From Candidatus Acidiferrales bacterium (GTDB lineage Bacteria > Acidobacteriota > Terriglobia > Acidiferrales > UBA7541), in assembly GCA_035934015.1 (NCBI GenBank), contig DASYYH010000011.1, positions 423,116 through 487,115 of the forward strand: DNA of 64,000 nt, given 5' to 3'. The notes beneath the pieces were generated by a model, which was given only the letters and a program-made list of their open reading frames with translations, did not search any database and was not told where the DNA came from. Positions 9,676 to 18,390 of this stretch are shown here, one piece after another; within the stretch, counting starts at the first letter, position 1, and every line of letters starts with the position of its first letter. A program made the translations under genes and the position numbers.

Positions 9676-10816
9676 CGGAATGTTTCTCCTTCGCATGCTT
9701 GTGGTGGAGCAACGTCTCGTAGGCGCAAAGAAGTTGTTGTGAATTCTCGTCCCAATTTGCCCGCGCCTTCACGATGTTGACATTGGTTCGTCCCATCTGT
9801 GGCCATAGCTCCGAGGAATCCAGAGCTTTTCCAGTCGCAGCGACGAGCGCACCAATATTCGCCGGCAGATAAAGCCAGCCATTCGTTTCATGTTTGACCC
9901 ACTCCCTGTTTCCGCCTGCATCGGCCACGACAACCGGCAGTCCGCATCCCATCGCTTGCAGAAGGCTGATCGAGCTTCCATCGCAAGGCGCCGCGCTGAC
10001 ATACAAGTCCGCCTCCGCGAAATAGTCCGGCACGAGATCTTCAGGAACTTGGCCCGCCAAGTGGAATTTCTCCGCGATTCCACGCGACTGGACATATCCG
10101 CGGACTTCGGGCATCAGGCTACCGTCGCCAAGCATCAGCACCCGGATGTCTGGCTGCTGGTTTACAATACAAGTCATGGCGCGCACGAAATCCATCGCGC
10201 CGTGACTCGCCTCAAGTGCGCGTGCGCTAACGACGACCTTGCAGTCTTCCCAACCGAATATCTTTCGCAATCCGAGTATTCGACTTTTACCGCGAAGATG
10301 GCTTTGACGAATCCCCCAGGGAAAGCTAATTATCTTGTCGCGTGTGAGCAGCCCCAGCTTGGAGATCTGCTTTCGAACGGCCTCGCAGTCTCCAATCGCC
10401 ATGTCCGCGCGCCTCAATACGAATTTTGTGAGACCCTTCATCCAAAAGGATGAACTTGCAGTAGACAGTACGTCCGTCCCCCACGATGCAATCAGTAGTG
10501 GATGAACACCCGATGACGCTGCGAAAAAGCCGCATGTCTGTACAGGACCGGCGTGTATAAGATCAGGCCTGAGAACCTTCACAATTTTGCGAAAGCACAT
10601 CGCCGCACGAACCCAGCTCCACCGGAAAGCTCGGCAATCTTTTTCGCAAAGCGGCGAAAGCGTATGGATCCCGACAGGAATGGGCTGTGCTTCGACGTGA
10701 GTTTTTTCAGGGGCACAAGGGAGAAACCACACTTCGTGCTCCGAATGGGCAAGTAGCTCGAGAAATCGATAATCATGCGTCGAATAGGCTTGTGACACAT
10801 AGAGAATCCGGGCCAC
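9653..10816 (-). CDS. Glycosyltransferase family 4
   Basis: A 387-residue GT-B glycosyltransferase starting at GTG 10816, 2 nt after the preceding stop. The N-terminal domain opens ARILYVSQAYSTHDYRF. The C-terminal donor domain has VSARALEASHGAMDFV, VLMLGDGSLMPEV, and the retaining GT4 signature E(x)LYVSAAPCDGSSISLLQAMGCGLPVVVADAGGN near residues 270-310. No membrane segment is present. It probably adds one residue to the glycan on the cytoplasmic side of the membrane. The neighbouring synthase and cytidylyltransferase do not show that it uses CMP-sugars; GT4 enzymes normally use UDP- or GDP-sugars. Confidence 0.9.
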   Translation of the reverse strand: MARILYVSQAYSTHDYRFLELLAHSEHEVWFLPCAPEKTHVEAQPIPVGIHTLSPLCEKDCRAFRWSWVRAAMCFRKIVKVLRPDLIHAGPVQTCGFFAASSGVHPLLIASWGTDVLSTASSSFWMKGLTKFVLRRADMAIGDCEAVRKQISKLGLLTRDKIISFPWGIRQSHLRGKSRILGLRKIFGWEDCKVVVSARALEASHGAMDFVRAMTCIVNQQPDIRVLMLGDGSLMPEVRGYVQSRGIAEKFHLAGQVPEDLVPDYFAEADLYVSAAPCDGSSISLLQAMGCGLPVVVADAGGNREWVKHETNGWLYLPANIGALVAATGKALDSSELWPQMGRTNVNIVKARANWDENSQQLLCAYETLLHHKHAKEKHSDAELQNR

Positions 10817-10818
10817 AG

Positions 10819-11784
10819 TTACCCCACACTTGTCATCGCGAGAGAATTGGCTCTTCGGTTCATGAGCCGCGCGATTCCCCCCTCGTCGGTCATTTGGTAG
10901 AAAGACCGCAAGCCATCTTCAACAGATGGCATCTCTCGTCCCAGAAAGCCGGTTACTTTGCTGACGCATAATGTCGTGTTTCGCGGCCGTCGCGCGTCAA
11001 GGGAAGAAGCACTGACGGAAACAGGTGTTATCCCGTTGGAATCGAGATTGAAGATGTTTGCCAGCATTCGAGCATACTCATATTTGGAGCAGCTATCCCT
11101 CGCTCCGACGTGGAAGTTTCCGCAAGCCTTGCGCGCGACCAATTCGAAAATGATTTTAGAGAGAGCATTCGTCAAAAGCGGGTTGAATCGAACATCGCCG
11201 AACGCATTAAAGCATTCCTTCCGCAAAAGCTTTCCCAGCATCCATTCGCCAAGACTGGCTTTCCCTTTTTTCCAACTCTGTCCATAGAAGTTCGTTCGCA
11301 CAATCAGGGCTCTCGGCATCCGTTCGCGCACGATTTCTTCTGCTGCAACCTTAGTCCGCGCATATTCGTTCAATGGATGCGCTGCAGCATTCTCATCGTA
11401 GTCGCCTGCACCGCCATCAAACACCGAATCGCTTGAAATGAAAACAAACTGCGCGCTGTGAGCCTCAGCCCAATGCGAAACTGTTTTCGTCGCTTCGACA
11501 TTCACTTTCCATGCCTCAGCTCGCGCTTTTTCGCAATAATCAACATTTGTCATCGCTGCACAGTGGATGATTGCTTGCGGCCGCAAATCACTCAAATGCC
11601 GCGATGTCACATCTGGATTTGTCAGATCAAAAAAACGTTGCGTAATTCCCATGTCAGCCTTGGTAGGTACATGCGAAACACCAATCACGTCATAGGAATG
11701 AGCGGCGCCATAACGAACCAGACTTGAACCTAAGAGGCCTGTTGCGCCGGTAATCAGCAGTTTTACCAAGCGGATGATTTTCAA
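10819..11784 (-). CDS. NAD(P)-dependent sugar reductase/epimerase, RmlD-like extended SDR
   Basis: A 321-residue extended short-chain dehydrogenase. The Rossmann motif LLITGATGLLGSSLV lies at about residues 9-22, followed by IIHCAAMTNVDYCE, a Ser active-site segment FVFISSDSVFDG, and the YARTK catalytic Tyr-xxx-Lys. This layout is that of RmlD, which reduces dTDP-4-dehydrorhamnose, and of related reductases. No rmlA/B/C partner is present in the visible cluster, so rhamnose synthesis is not indicated. It more likely reduces a 4-keto or 2-keto nucleotide sugar made by the other enzymes here. The start is a TTG at 11784 (or TTG at 11769), 11 nt after the SDR stop and without a good ribosome-binding site. 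Confidence 0.85.
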   Translation of the reverse strand: MKIIRLVKLLITGATGLLGSSLVRYGAAHSYDVIGVSHVPTKADMGITQRFFDLTNPDVTSRHLSDLRPQAIIHCAAMTNVDYCEKARAEAWKVNVEATKTVSHWAEAHSAQFVFISSDSVFDGGAGDYDENAAAHPLNEYARTKVAAEEIVRERMPRALIVRTNFYGQSWKKGKASLGEWMLGKLLRKECFNAFGDVRFNPLLTNALSKIIFELVARKACGNFHVGARDSCSKYEYARMLANIFNLDSNGITPVSVSASSLDARRPRNTTLCVSKVTGFLGREMPSVEDGLRSFYQMTDEGGIARLMNRRANSLAMTSVG

Positions 11785-11795
11785 AAACGGCGGAG

Positions 11796-12620
11796 TTACA
11801 AAGCTGTGTATCCGCCGTCGACCAAAAGGTTCTGTCCCGTGACGTACGCCGACGCGTCAGAGGCAAGAAATACAGCGGCGCCGGCGATATCATTCGCGCT
11901 GGCCATGCGTCCCAAGGGAACGCGTCGCGCATAGTTCAGGACAAATTCGACAGGCATCCCGGCCGAAAACAGCCCGCCCGGACTGAGCGAGTTGACTCTC
12001 ACCCCGCGTGATCCGAAATAAACAGCTAGGTAGCGCGTCAGTTGGATCATGCCCGCCTTGACGAACCCATAGCTCGGCGGATTCGTCATTTCGCTGTGCC
12101 CGTCATAAATCCGAAAGTCTGGGCTGACCACGCCATAGATCGAAGCCACGTTCACAATGCTGCCGGCGCCGTGCTTCGCCATCACTTCGCCGAAAACCAT
12201 GCACATCCGATAGACTGCCTTGGCATTGATGTCGACCGCCTGCGCCCACTTTTCTACGCTGTGCTCACAGAGCGGCTCCGCGTGCACAGAGACTGCATTA
12301 TTGAAAAGCACATCGATCCTTCCCCACTTCAGCTCGATCCTTGATGCAACGCTTTGAACCGAATCATTTTCAGATGCGTTGAGAGCAAATCCATGCGCGT
12401 CAAAATCCTCTCTACTGAGAACCTCTGCATACTCCTCGCATGTTTTTTTGTTTCGCGAAGCAATGATTACCGTCGCCCCCGCTTCCGCCAACGCCCTGCT
12501 AATCGCGCGCCCATATCTCCCTGCACCTCCCGTAACTAATGCGACGCGACCCTTCAATGAGAATAAATCTGGAATGGCGCGGTTTTGTGCCGCAGGCAAG
12601 ACTTTGAGTTGCGCGTTCAT
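11796..12620 (-). CDS. Classical SDR oxidoreductase (PtmA-like)
   Basis: A 274-residue classical short-chain dehydrogenase. An N-terminal tail of about 23 residues is followed by LKGRVALVTGGAGRYGRAI (cofactor glycine motif), NNAVSVHAE (the NNAG equivalent), IVNVASIYGV (catalytic Ser) and SYGFVKAGM (Tyr-xxx-Lys), ending with VTGQNLLVDGGYTAL. It overlaps the cytidylyltransferase by ATGA, a sign of translational coupling. SDRs of this type sit next to NeuB and CMP-sugar synthetase genes in Campylobacter legionaminic acid loci (PtmA). A role in making or modifying the hexosamine precursor is inferred from that context; fatty-acid type 3-oxoacyl reductase activity is the alternative but does not fit the neighbours. 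Confidence 0.87.
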   Translation of the reverse strand: MNAQLKVLPAAQNRAIPDLFSLKGRVALVTGGAGRYGRAISRALAEAGATVIIASRNKKTCEEYAEVLSREDFDAHGFALNASENDSVQSVASRIELKWGRIDVLFNNAVSVHAEPLCEHSVEKWAQAVDINAKAVYRMCMVFGEVMAKHGAGSIVNVASIYGVVSPDFRIYDGHSEMTNPPSYGFVKAGMIQLTRYLAVYFGSRGVRVNSLSPGGLFSAGMPVEFVLNYARRVPLGRMASANDIAGAAVFLASDASAYVTGQNLLVDGGYTAL

Positions 12621-13387
12621 ATGATAAAAGCCTCGTGCAGATCGGAATTCAGTTCTGCAATTTGCGGATTGGCATCCAGAAAGTCGATGATTTCCGCGAG
12701 GGTCATGTCGTCGCGGCCCTGAAAATGGCGATAGATTCGTCCTTGAACTTCGAGGTCTGCGGCGTAGTCAACGGTCAAAAAGTAATGACGTCTCCGCAGA
12801 TGACTTGGCACAGCCATTTTTACGCATGGAAATCTTGAGGAACTGTTCCGTGCAAACGACATAAAGCATTCACGCTCGCTCGGCGATCTGAGTTCGCGGT
12901 CGCACTCCTCCAAGACATGACGCGACACCAATTCCGCTCCGGTCCCATAGGGATAGCCGTCGCGATGAGCGTTGTGAACGATTGACAACGATTTATTATC
13001 CACCCGGTCGCCGGAGTAGAACTTTTCGATCATTTCGTCAATTCCAGCGGGATCTGTGAGCGGATTATCGCCTGTGACGCGGACAAATGCGCTCCACCCT
13101 CTCCCGGTGACTGCGCCAAGCAATCTTGTCGTCAGGTCTTCCTCCGGCCCGCGGTGCACCTCGATTCCCCATGCGCGACAGGCTTCTTCAATCGCATCGT
13201 CGTGCGCGCACTGTGAAGTTGCCACGGTCAAGCCTTCTGCATTTCGGCAGAACCTCATCCGGTCGCACAATCGCCGCAACAGTGGCTTCCCTTCGATATC
13301 GAGGAGAGCCTTGCCCGGAAGGCGCTTCGATGCCATGCGTGCTTGGACGATAATTCCGACACCTTCCGCCCTATGCCTACGCGGCAT
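12617..13387 (-). CDS. SpsF-type cytidylyltransferase (CMP-nonulosonate synthetase-like)
   Basis: A 256-residue nucleotidyltransferase. It starts VGIIVQARMASKRLPGKALLDIEGKPLL at residues 10-37, the signature loop of the KdsB/NeuA/SpsF superfamily that binds CTP. A later VRVTGDNPLTDPAGID segment (about residue 105) carries the metal-binding Asp. It resembles SpsF, which in Bacillus sits next to the NeuB homologue SpsE, and it would attach CMP to the sugar made by the NeuB-family enzyme. It overlaps the aminotransferase gene by 11 nt upstream and the SDR by 4 nt downstream. The C-terminus (about residues 150-240) includes a long insertion typical of SpsF. Confidence 0.87.
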   Translation of the reverse strand: MPRRHRAEGVGIIVQARMASKRLPGKALLDIEGKPLLRRLCDRMRFCRNAEGLTVATSQCAHDDAIEEACRAWGIEVHRGPEEDLTTRLLGAVTGRGWSAFVRVTGDNPLTDPAGIDEMIEKFYSGDRVDNKSLSIVHNAHRDGYPYGTGAELVSRHVLEECDRELRSPSERECFMSFARNSSSRFPCVKMAVPSHLRRRHYFLTVDYAADLEVQGRIYRHFQGRDDMTLAEIIDFLDANPQIAELNSDLHEAFII

Positions 13388-14657
13388 GGCTGCACGAATG
13401 CGCTTGCTCCATCACTTTCCGAATGGCATCGGCGATGTCGTCCATGTCCGCCTCGGCGGCCGGAAAGCGCACAACCCCCGTAGCTATCAATTCGAGTTCG
13501 TAAAGTCTCTCGGCCACCGGGCACAATCCTTTTTCGTATCGCGCGTCCCCTTTGTAATGCTCAAATGCGAAATGGTTTCGCTGTTGATAGAGCGGTGAGA
13601 GATATAGCGGCCTCACGTAACCTGCGCTCATCGGGATACCCTCCGCATTCATAGCCTTCACGAACATGTCGCGCGTCATCCCGATCCGCTCCTCCTCATA
13701 CTTCATCGCGTACACGTAGTAAACGTGCTTCGCTCCTGGCACAATCTTTGGCGTGATCAGTCCGCTGAGGCCGACTAACCTCTCAGATAAATAATTCGCC
13801 AGGTCAATGCGGTACTGATTCAACTCGTCCAGCCTCTCCAACTGAACAATCCCCAGAGCTGCTTCGATTTCAGTCATCCGATAGTTCCATCCGACCATGC
13901 TCGACGAGTAGCTTCGTTCCTTTTGGTTGTCGGCAATCATTTCCCCGTGATTGCGAACCATGCGCGCAAGCTCCGCGATTTCTGCCCCGTTGGTAATCAG
14001 CATACCGCCTTCGCCGCAGGTGATTGTTTTGCTCTCGGTGAACGAAAAAACGCCGCAATCGCCGAATGTTCCGACGAAATGTTCGTTGTACTCCGCACCT
14101 GGCGCTTGCGCGCAGTCTTCAACCAATGGGAGGCCATGTCTCCGCGCGACTTCTGCAATTTCTTTCAGATTGGCGGGATGACCAAACAAGTGCACAACAA
14201 TAATTGCTTTCGTTAGAGGAGTGATCGCGCGTTCGACCGCTTTTGCGCTCAATCCGAATGTCTCATCTTCAATGTCCGCGAAAATCGGAATCGCATTGTG
14301 CATGAGAGCGCAAGTCGCCGTGGATGTGAAAGTGTACGGAGGGACGATTACCTCACTGCCGGGCGTGACGCCCACCGCGACCACGGCTGCATGCAAAGCC
14401 GCCGTCGCGGAATTGAACGCCACCGCATATCGCACTCCGTGGTACTCCGCGAATCGCTTTTCAAATTCCTTGATTTTCTCGCCGCCCAGGAAATATTCCC
14501 CGGGCGTTGCGATAAAAGTGGACAGTTTTCCGCTTTCCAGGACATCCAGGACAACTCGTTTCTCCTTCTCAGTGATAACTGGGTGTGCAGGAAAAGGCCT
14601 TGACCGGATCGGTTCGCCGCCCAACAGTGCGAGCTTCCGTTTTGAAAGTCGATTCAA
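13377..14657 (-). CDS. DegT/DnrJ/EryC1/StrS-family PLP aminotransferase
   Basis: A 426-residue sugar aminotransferase. The PLP Lys sits in GVFSFTESKTITCGEGGML near residue 205. Upstream are FNSATAALHAAVVAVGVTPGSEVIVPPYTF and VEDCAQAPGA, which hold the phosphate-binding and Asp residues. The family converts 4-keto (or 3-keto) nucleotide sugars to amino sugars with glutamate as donor. With the PseB-type dehydratase and the GNAT it would form the dehydratase-aminotransferase-acetyltransferase trio that makes a 2,4-diacetamido-2,4,6-trideoxyhexose (PseC/LegC/SpsC role). The first in-frame start is TTG at 14657, 30 nt after the Gfo/Idh/MocA gene, with a weak ribosome-binding site. Confidence 0.92.
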   Translation of the reverse strand: MNRLSKRKLALLGGEPIRSRPFPAHPVITEKEKRVVLDVLESGKLSTFIATPGEYFLGGEKIKEFEKRFAEYHGVRYAVAFNSATAALHAAVVAVGVTPGSEVIVPPYTFTSTATCALMHNAIPIFADIEDETFGLSAKAVERAITPLTKAIIVVHLFGHPANLKEIAEVARRHGLPLVEDCAQAPGAEYNEHFVGTFGDCGVFSFTESKTITCGEGGMLITNGAEIAELARMVRNHGEMIADNQKERSYSSSMVGWNYRMTEIEAALGIVQLERLDELNQYRIDLANYLSERLVGLSGLITPKIVPGAKHVYYVYAMKYEEERIGMTRDMFVKAMNAEGIPMSAGYVRPLYLSPLYQQRNHFAFEHYKGDARYEKGLCPVAERLYELELIATGVVRFPAAEADMDDIADAIRKVMEQAHSCSHAA

Positions 14658-14687
14658 GAAAAGCCCAATTTCAAATGTTCATCGAGG

Positions 14688-15722
14688 CTAGCGCGATGCA
14701 GCACTCAGTGTTTTGGTCACATGGAGCAATGGAATGCGTCTTCGTCCATTGACGGCAGATTGATGCAACGCGCAAATCACTTCGAGCGCGGCGCGGCCGT
14801 CTTCACCGCTGCTGATTGGCTTTTGCTTTCGCTCCAGGCAATCAATCAGGTGCGCGACGCCGTAGAGCAACAATTCATGGGAGGAACTGGTTTTGAATGG
14901 CATTTCGGCCGAAAAAAGCTCGCTATAACCCGAATATTTCTCGCTCTCGCGGACCTCTTCGAAATCAGCTTGAAATCCGTGCGCGCCGACGCGCAGCCGC
15001 CCTTTCGTACCGAGCAGTGTAACCTCAAAAATCGTGTATGCCCTCACATCACATGCCTGAATCACGGCCAGTGTGCCGTCGTGAAATCCGAGCCAGGCAT
15101 CAATGTTCGGATCTGCATCATTTCTCGAGGAATTCGCGCTCACGCTTCCTTCGACCCAATTCACATCTCCCAAATAGAATCGAAGAAGATCAAAGAGGTG
15201 TGTCCCTGTGTTCGCCACGCCTGCCGTGTAATAGCATGTAACTTGCTGCAATCGCCCCAGCTTTCCATCTTTCAGGCAGCGAGCAATCTGTTGGTGCATG
15301 GGATCGAAGCGCCGCTGATGATCAACGGCAAGGATTACGCCGTGCTCATCGCACAGCCGAATCATCTCTTCAGCCGCATCCAGCGAGTCCGTAATGGGCT
15401 TTTCGCAGAAAATCGCTTTGATACCGTTGGCGGCTGCGGCGAGCGCAATTTCCGCGTGCGAAGCACTTGGCGTGCAAATTGAAAGGATGTCCAGATTCTC
15501 CCGCTCCAGCATCATTTCGACATCCGTATATCGTCCTTCCACTCCATACTTGCCGGCATAGCGAAGCACATTTTTCTCTTCAAGATCACAAAGTGCCGCG
15601 AGCTCAACCCCTGGCATACGCCAGTACGCGCCCGCATGAGTGCTGACGTGTTTTCGCTTCGGATCGTCATCGAAACCGCACCCGATTCGGCCGCACCCGA
15701 CGATACCCGCGCGCCACATCAT
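14688..15722 (-). CDS. Gfo/Idh/MocA-family oxidoreductase (first of two)
   Basis: A 344-residue NAD(P)-dependent sugar dehydrogenase-like protein. The Rossmann start AGIVGCGRIGCGFDDD is unusual because an Asp/Lys-rich insertion follows the glycines. ILSICTPSASHAEIALAAA and AIFCEKPITDSLDAAE (the EKP catalytic Lys) follow near residues 80-110, then the alpha/beta C-terminal domain. It overlaps the GNAT stop by ATGA. Such enzymes oxidise or reduce a ring hydroxyl or keto group of UDP-sugars (WbpB, for example, oxidises C3) or free inositols. Two members in one operon suggest a redox pair acting on the same sugar; the substrate is unknown. Confidence 0.88.
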   Translation of the reverse strand: MMWRAGIVGCGRIGCGFDDDPKRKHVSTHAGAYWRMPGVELAALCDLEEKNVLRYAGKYGVEGRYTDVEMMLERENLDILSICTPSASHAEIALAAAANGIKAIFCEKPITDSLDAAEEMIRLCDEHGVILAVDHQRRFDPMHQQIARCLKDGKLGRLQQVTCYYTAGVANTGTHLFDLLRFYLGDVNWVEGSVSANSSRNDADPNIDAWLGFHDGTLAVIQACDVRAYTIFEVTLLGTKGRLRVGAHGFQADFEEVRESEKYSGYSELFSAEMPFKTSSSHELLLYGVAHLIDCLERKQKPISSGEDGRAALEVICALHQSAVNGRRRIPLLHVTKTLSAASR

Positions 15723-16297
15723 TTTTCTTGCGCAGCCAACTGCGCGTAACTCTCGCGGAGCTGTTCGTATTCGCTGCGCAATATGCTCATACGGATGGCA
15801 TCGTAATACCGGAAGTTCCTGTACTGTTCCTGCCGCAGCACTCCTTCACGCACGAATCCGGCCTTTTCGTATGCCCGCACGGCTCCCGCGTTCTCGCTGT
15901 TGACGCCCAGCCATACCTTGTTCAGATTGAGCTTCTCGAATCCGTAGACAACCATCAGTTTCGTACATTCCGTGCCGATTCCACGATTCCAGAATCTCTT
16001 ATCGCCAAGGAAAATACGGAACTCTCCAGTCCGCGTCACCCAGTGAATCCGGTATAGGCCCGTGGTTCCCAGAAACGTGTCCGTGCGCTTATCGCAGATG
16101 GCAAAAACGATCTCTTCCTGATTATCGCGGTTGCGTTCCCATTGCATCACAAGCGTTTCGACGTTCGATGCTACGAGCCCCATGAAAAGCAGCCGCGTCG
16201 CTTCCGGATCGTTTAAATATTCCACCATCGCCGGCAGGTCGCCCCGCTCGTAGCTTCTCAGATAAATCTGCTCACCGGCGAGAAACTGTGCGCCCAA
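15719..16297 (-). CDS. GNAT-family N-acetyltransferase (RimJ/RimL-like, PseH/SpsD role suggested)
   Basis: A 192-residue acetyltransferase. It begins GAQFLAGEQIYLRSYERGDL and has the acetyl-CoA loop region FLGDKRFWNRGIGTECTKL (Gln/Arg-x-x-Gly-x-Gly type) at about residue 110, followed by NKVWLGVNSENAGAVRAYEKAGFVREG. The frame is open to 16405, but a TTG at 16297 has a strong GGGAGGA six bases upstream, so it is taken as the start. It overlaps the preceding oxidoreductase by 26 nt. Next to a dehydratase and an aminotransferase it would N-acetylate the 4-amino group of the UDP-sugar, as PseH, LegH or SpsD do. Ribosomal-protein acetylation is a less likely alternative. Confidence 0.85.
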   Translation of the reverse strand: MGAQFLAGEQIYLRSYERGDLPAMVEYLNDPEATRLLFMGLVASNVETLVMQWERNRDNQEEIVFAICDKRTDTFLGTTGLYRIHWVTRTGEFRIFLGDKRFWNRGIGTECTKLMVVYGFEKLNLNKVWLGVNSENAGAVRAYEKAGFVREGVLRQEQYRNFRYYDAIRMSILRSEYEQLRESYAQLAAQEK

Positions 16298-17333
16298 TGG
16301 CTTCCTCCCACAAATCCAATCCTGAGAGAGAGATTGGCAATCGCCATTGCATTGATTGTTTTGCCTCCTCAGCCAGAATGAGCGACTGGACAGCAGTCTC
16401 CCCATCGATCAGTGGTGTGTCCTTCCCCTCTAGGCAATCGAGGAAATGGCGCATCTCCGATCGATACGTATCCTCAATCGTCGTGCCGATATCTGTCGAA
16501 AACCATTTTTGCGAAACGCCATCAAACCATCGCAGCGATCGCGCAAACAAATTCCCCGCGATTCTCCCTCCCGTGCCGGTCACTTCGAACCATCGCTCGG
16601 CCGGCCTCTGCACAAAATCGAGATGAACCGAGACGACCTTGTCTGCATACGTAATGGTGATCTCCGCCGTATCCTCTACATCAATTTCCAGGTCGCTGTA
16701 TTTCCCCCCCGCGGAGTAAATGCTGTCAGGCCAGCCGAAAAACCATAAAGCGATATCGATCTCGTGTATCGCGTCCAGAATCACCCCGCCGCCGAGACTC
16801 TTGCATGCGCCGTATCCCGCGCGATAGTCCTCTAGCGGATGGCGCCACGGCAAATAGGAGCCGAAGTGCAGTCGCGCGCCTGTGACCGTGCCAATTCGCT
16901 TCTCGTTCAGCCACTGCTTCGCTGTATTGAGCAACGGATCAAATCGGAAATTGTATCCAGCTAAAAGCAGTCGCTCTTTTTCAGCCACTTCATGCAAAAG
17001 GTCGGCCACGCCGTCTGTCGAATGCGAAATAGGTTTTTCGATGAACAAATGGCAGTTGTGCCTGAGCGCTTCGAATGCAAGCTCAAGATGCAGCCCGGTC
17101 GGCGCACAAATCACAGCCGCGTCTGGCTCTGCCTTAAATGCATCTTCGAGCGTATGGAATTCTTCCATTTGCAGCTCGCGCCCAAGACTCTCCGCTCTTT
17201 TCTCGTCCGTATCGAAGAGCAGGACATCCTCCACGCCCAGTTCGCGAAGGACCTTCGCATGTCTCTGCCCAATTGAACCGCACCCTATAATCAGCAGTCT
17301 CGATTTTCTCGAATCGTTGCCTCGCAAAACCAT
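16272..17333 (-). CDS. Gfo/Idh/MocA-family oxidoreductase (second of two)
   Basis: A 353-residue protein with RLLIIGCGSIGQRHAKVLRELG (Rossmann motif, residues 11-32), AAVICAPTGLHLELAFEAL and LFIEKPISHSTDG (EKP, near residue 95). The C-terminal domain contains GGVILDAIHEIDIALWFFG, with the His-Glu-x-Asp typical of the active site. The frame continues upstream to 17408, but the ATG at 17333 has an AGGGTGAG ribosome-binding site and lies 13 nt after the dehydratase stop, so it is preferred. It shares only general family features with the copy at 14688-15722, so it is not a recent duplicate. It may act on the product of the PseB-type dehydratase encoded just upstream. Confidence 0.88.
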   Translation of the reverse strand: MVLRGNDSRKSRLLIIGCGSIGQRHAKVLRELGVEDVLLFDTDEKRAESLGRELQMEEFHTLEDAFKAEPDAAVICAPTGLHLELAFEALRHNCHLFIEKPISHSTDGVADLLHEVAEKERLLLAGYNFRFDPLLNTAKQWLNEKRIGTVTGARLHFGSYLPWRHPLEDYRAGYGACKSLGGGVILDAIHEIDIALWFFGWPDSIYSAGGKYSDLEIDVEDTAEITITYADKVVSVHLDFVQRPAERWFEVTGTGGRIAGNLFARSLRWFDGVSQKWFSTDIGTTIEDTYRSEMRHFLDCLEGKDTPLIDGETAVQSLILAEEAKQSMQWRLPISLSGLDLWEEAIGRTVSRR

Positions 17334-17346
17334 GCTCGAACTCACC

Positions 17347-18390
17347 CTATATAGCTGCTCCGACCGCTCGAACAATCCTTGGCATTTTTTGGACAGTGGC
17401 GCAACCACCGAGCTTCAACCCGCGCAGAATGCAGCGCATCTCTTCGCGGCTGAGCCACTGAGCATTTGTATTACTACTGTATTCGAACCGGTCATCACAT
17501 GGCTTCCCGGCTTTCCAGTTTTTCTTGTCCCACCAAGGAAAATCAGGTTGAATCACATAAAAATCCGCCATTTCCGTGGTGTTTCGGGCCTCGTCCCCTG
17601 GGATCATTATCTCGTGCAGTTTCTCACCCGCTCGAATGCCGATGACTTCAATCCGGCAATGCGGCGCAATCAGTTCCGCGAGGTCGCTGATCCTCATGCT
17701 TGGAATTTTGGGAACGAAAATCTCGCCGCCATGCATTCGTTCGAGGGATTCCGCAACAAATCGCGCGCCTTGTTCCAGCGTGATCCAGAATCGAGTCATG
17801 CGGTGGTCCGTGATGGTGAGCGTCCCGGTTTTTTGCTGTTCCCAGAAGAATGGGACCACGCTGCCCCGGCTCCCAACCACGTTTCCGTAGCGCACGACGC
17901 TCATGCGCGTCGCTCCCCCGCCTGAGTAGGCGTTCCCTGCAATGAAGAGTTTGTCCGAGCACAGCTTGGATGCCCCGTATAAATTGATAGGATTAGCCGC
18001 TTTATCTGTGCTCAGGGCAATCACGCGCTCGACTCCGCAATCGATCGCCGCATCGATTACGTTCGACGCACCAATTACGTTCGTCTTGATTGCTTCAAAG
18101 GGATTGTATTCGGCACACGCCACCTGTTTTAGAGCGGCTGCATGCACGACGATGTCCACGCCATGAAAGGCCCGGTAGAGTCGCTCCTTATCGCGGACAT
18201 CGCCGATGAAGTAGCGGATATTCGGCCCATCGAAACCCTCCGATCTCATCGTGAATTGTTTCAGTTCATCACGGCTGAAGATGATTAGCTTTTGGGGGGC
18301 ATACTTCGCCATCACGAGCGAAGCGAAGGCTCGCGCGAAGCTGCCCGTCCCGCCGGTGATCAGAACTGTCTTTTCGCGCCAATCGATCAT
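17347..18390 (-). CDS. UDP-N-acetylglucosamine 4,6-dehydratase, PseB/FlaA1-type
   Basis: A 347-residue extended SDR. It opens MIDWREKTVLITGGTGSFARAF, then FSRDELKQF (family-specific), YFIGDVRDKERLYRAF, VVHAAALKQVACAEYNPFEAIKTN and LSTDKAANPINLYGASK, where the Asp-Lys pair and Tyr-xxx-Lys form the dehydratase/epimerase site. This is the PseB type rather than the longer membrane-bound type, and it would turn UDP-GlcNAc into a UDP-4-keto-6-deoxy sugar. The ATG at 18390 overlaps the upstream TGA by one base (TGATG). It is the first committed sugar enzyme after the NusG-like gene. The 5-epimerising PseB product would lead to pseudaminic-type sugars and a non-epimerising one to bacillosamine/legionaminic types; sequence alone does not settle which. 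Confidence 0.92.
   Translation of the reverse strand: MIDWREKTVLITGGTGSFARAFASLVMAKYAPQKLIIFSRDELKQFTMRSEGFDGPNIRYFIGDVRDKERLYRAFHGVDIVVHAAALKQVACAEYNPFEAIKTNVIGASNVIDAAIDCGVERVIALSTDKAANPINLYGASKLCSDKLFIAGNAYSGGGATRMSVVRYGNVVGSRGSVVPFFWEQQKTGTLTITDHRMTRFWITLEQGARFVAESLERMHGGEIFVPKIPSMRISDLAELIAPHCRIEVIGIRAGEKLHEIMIPGDEARNTTEMADFYVIQPDFPWWDKKNWKAGKPCDDRFEYSSNTNAQWLSREEMRCILRGLKLGGCATVQKMPRIVRAVGAAI

Noticed and set aside
14721..15482. A 253-codon plus-strand open frame
   Set aside because: It is antisense to the first Gfo/Idh/MocA gene and lacks features of a real protein.
16882..17925. A 347-codon plus-strand open frame
   Set aside because: It is opposite the second Gfo/Idh/MocA gene and the PseB-type dehydratase and has no motif of its own.
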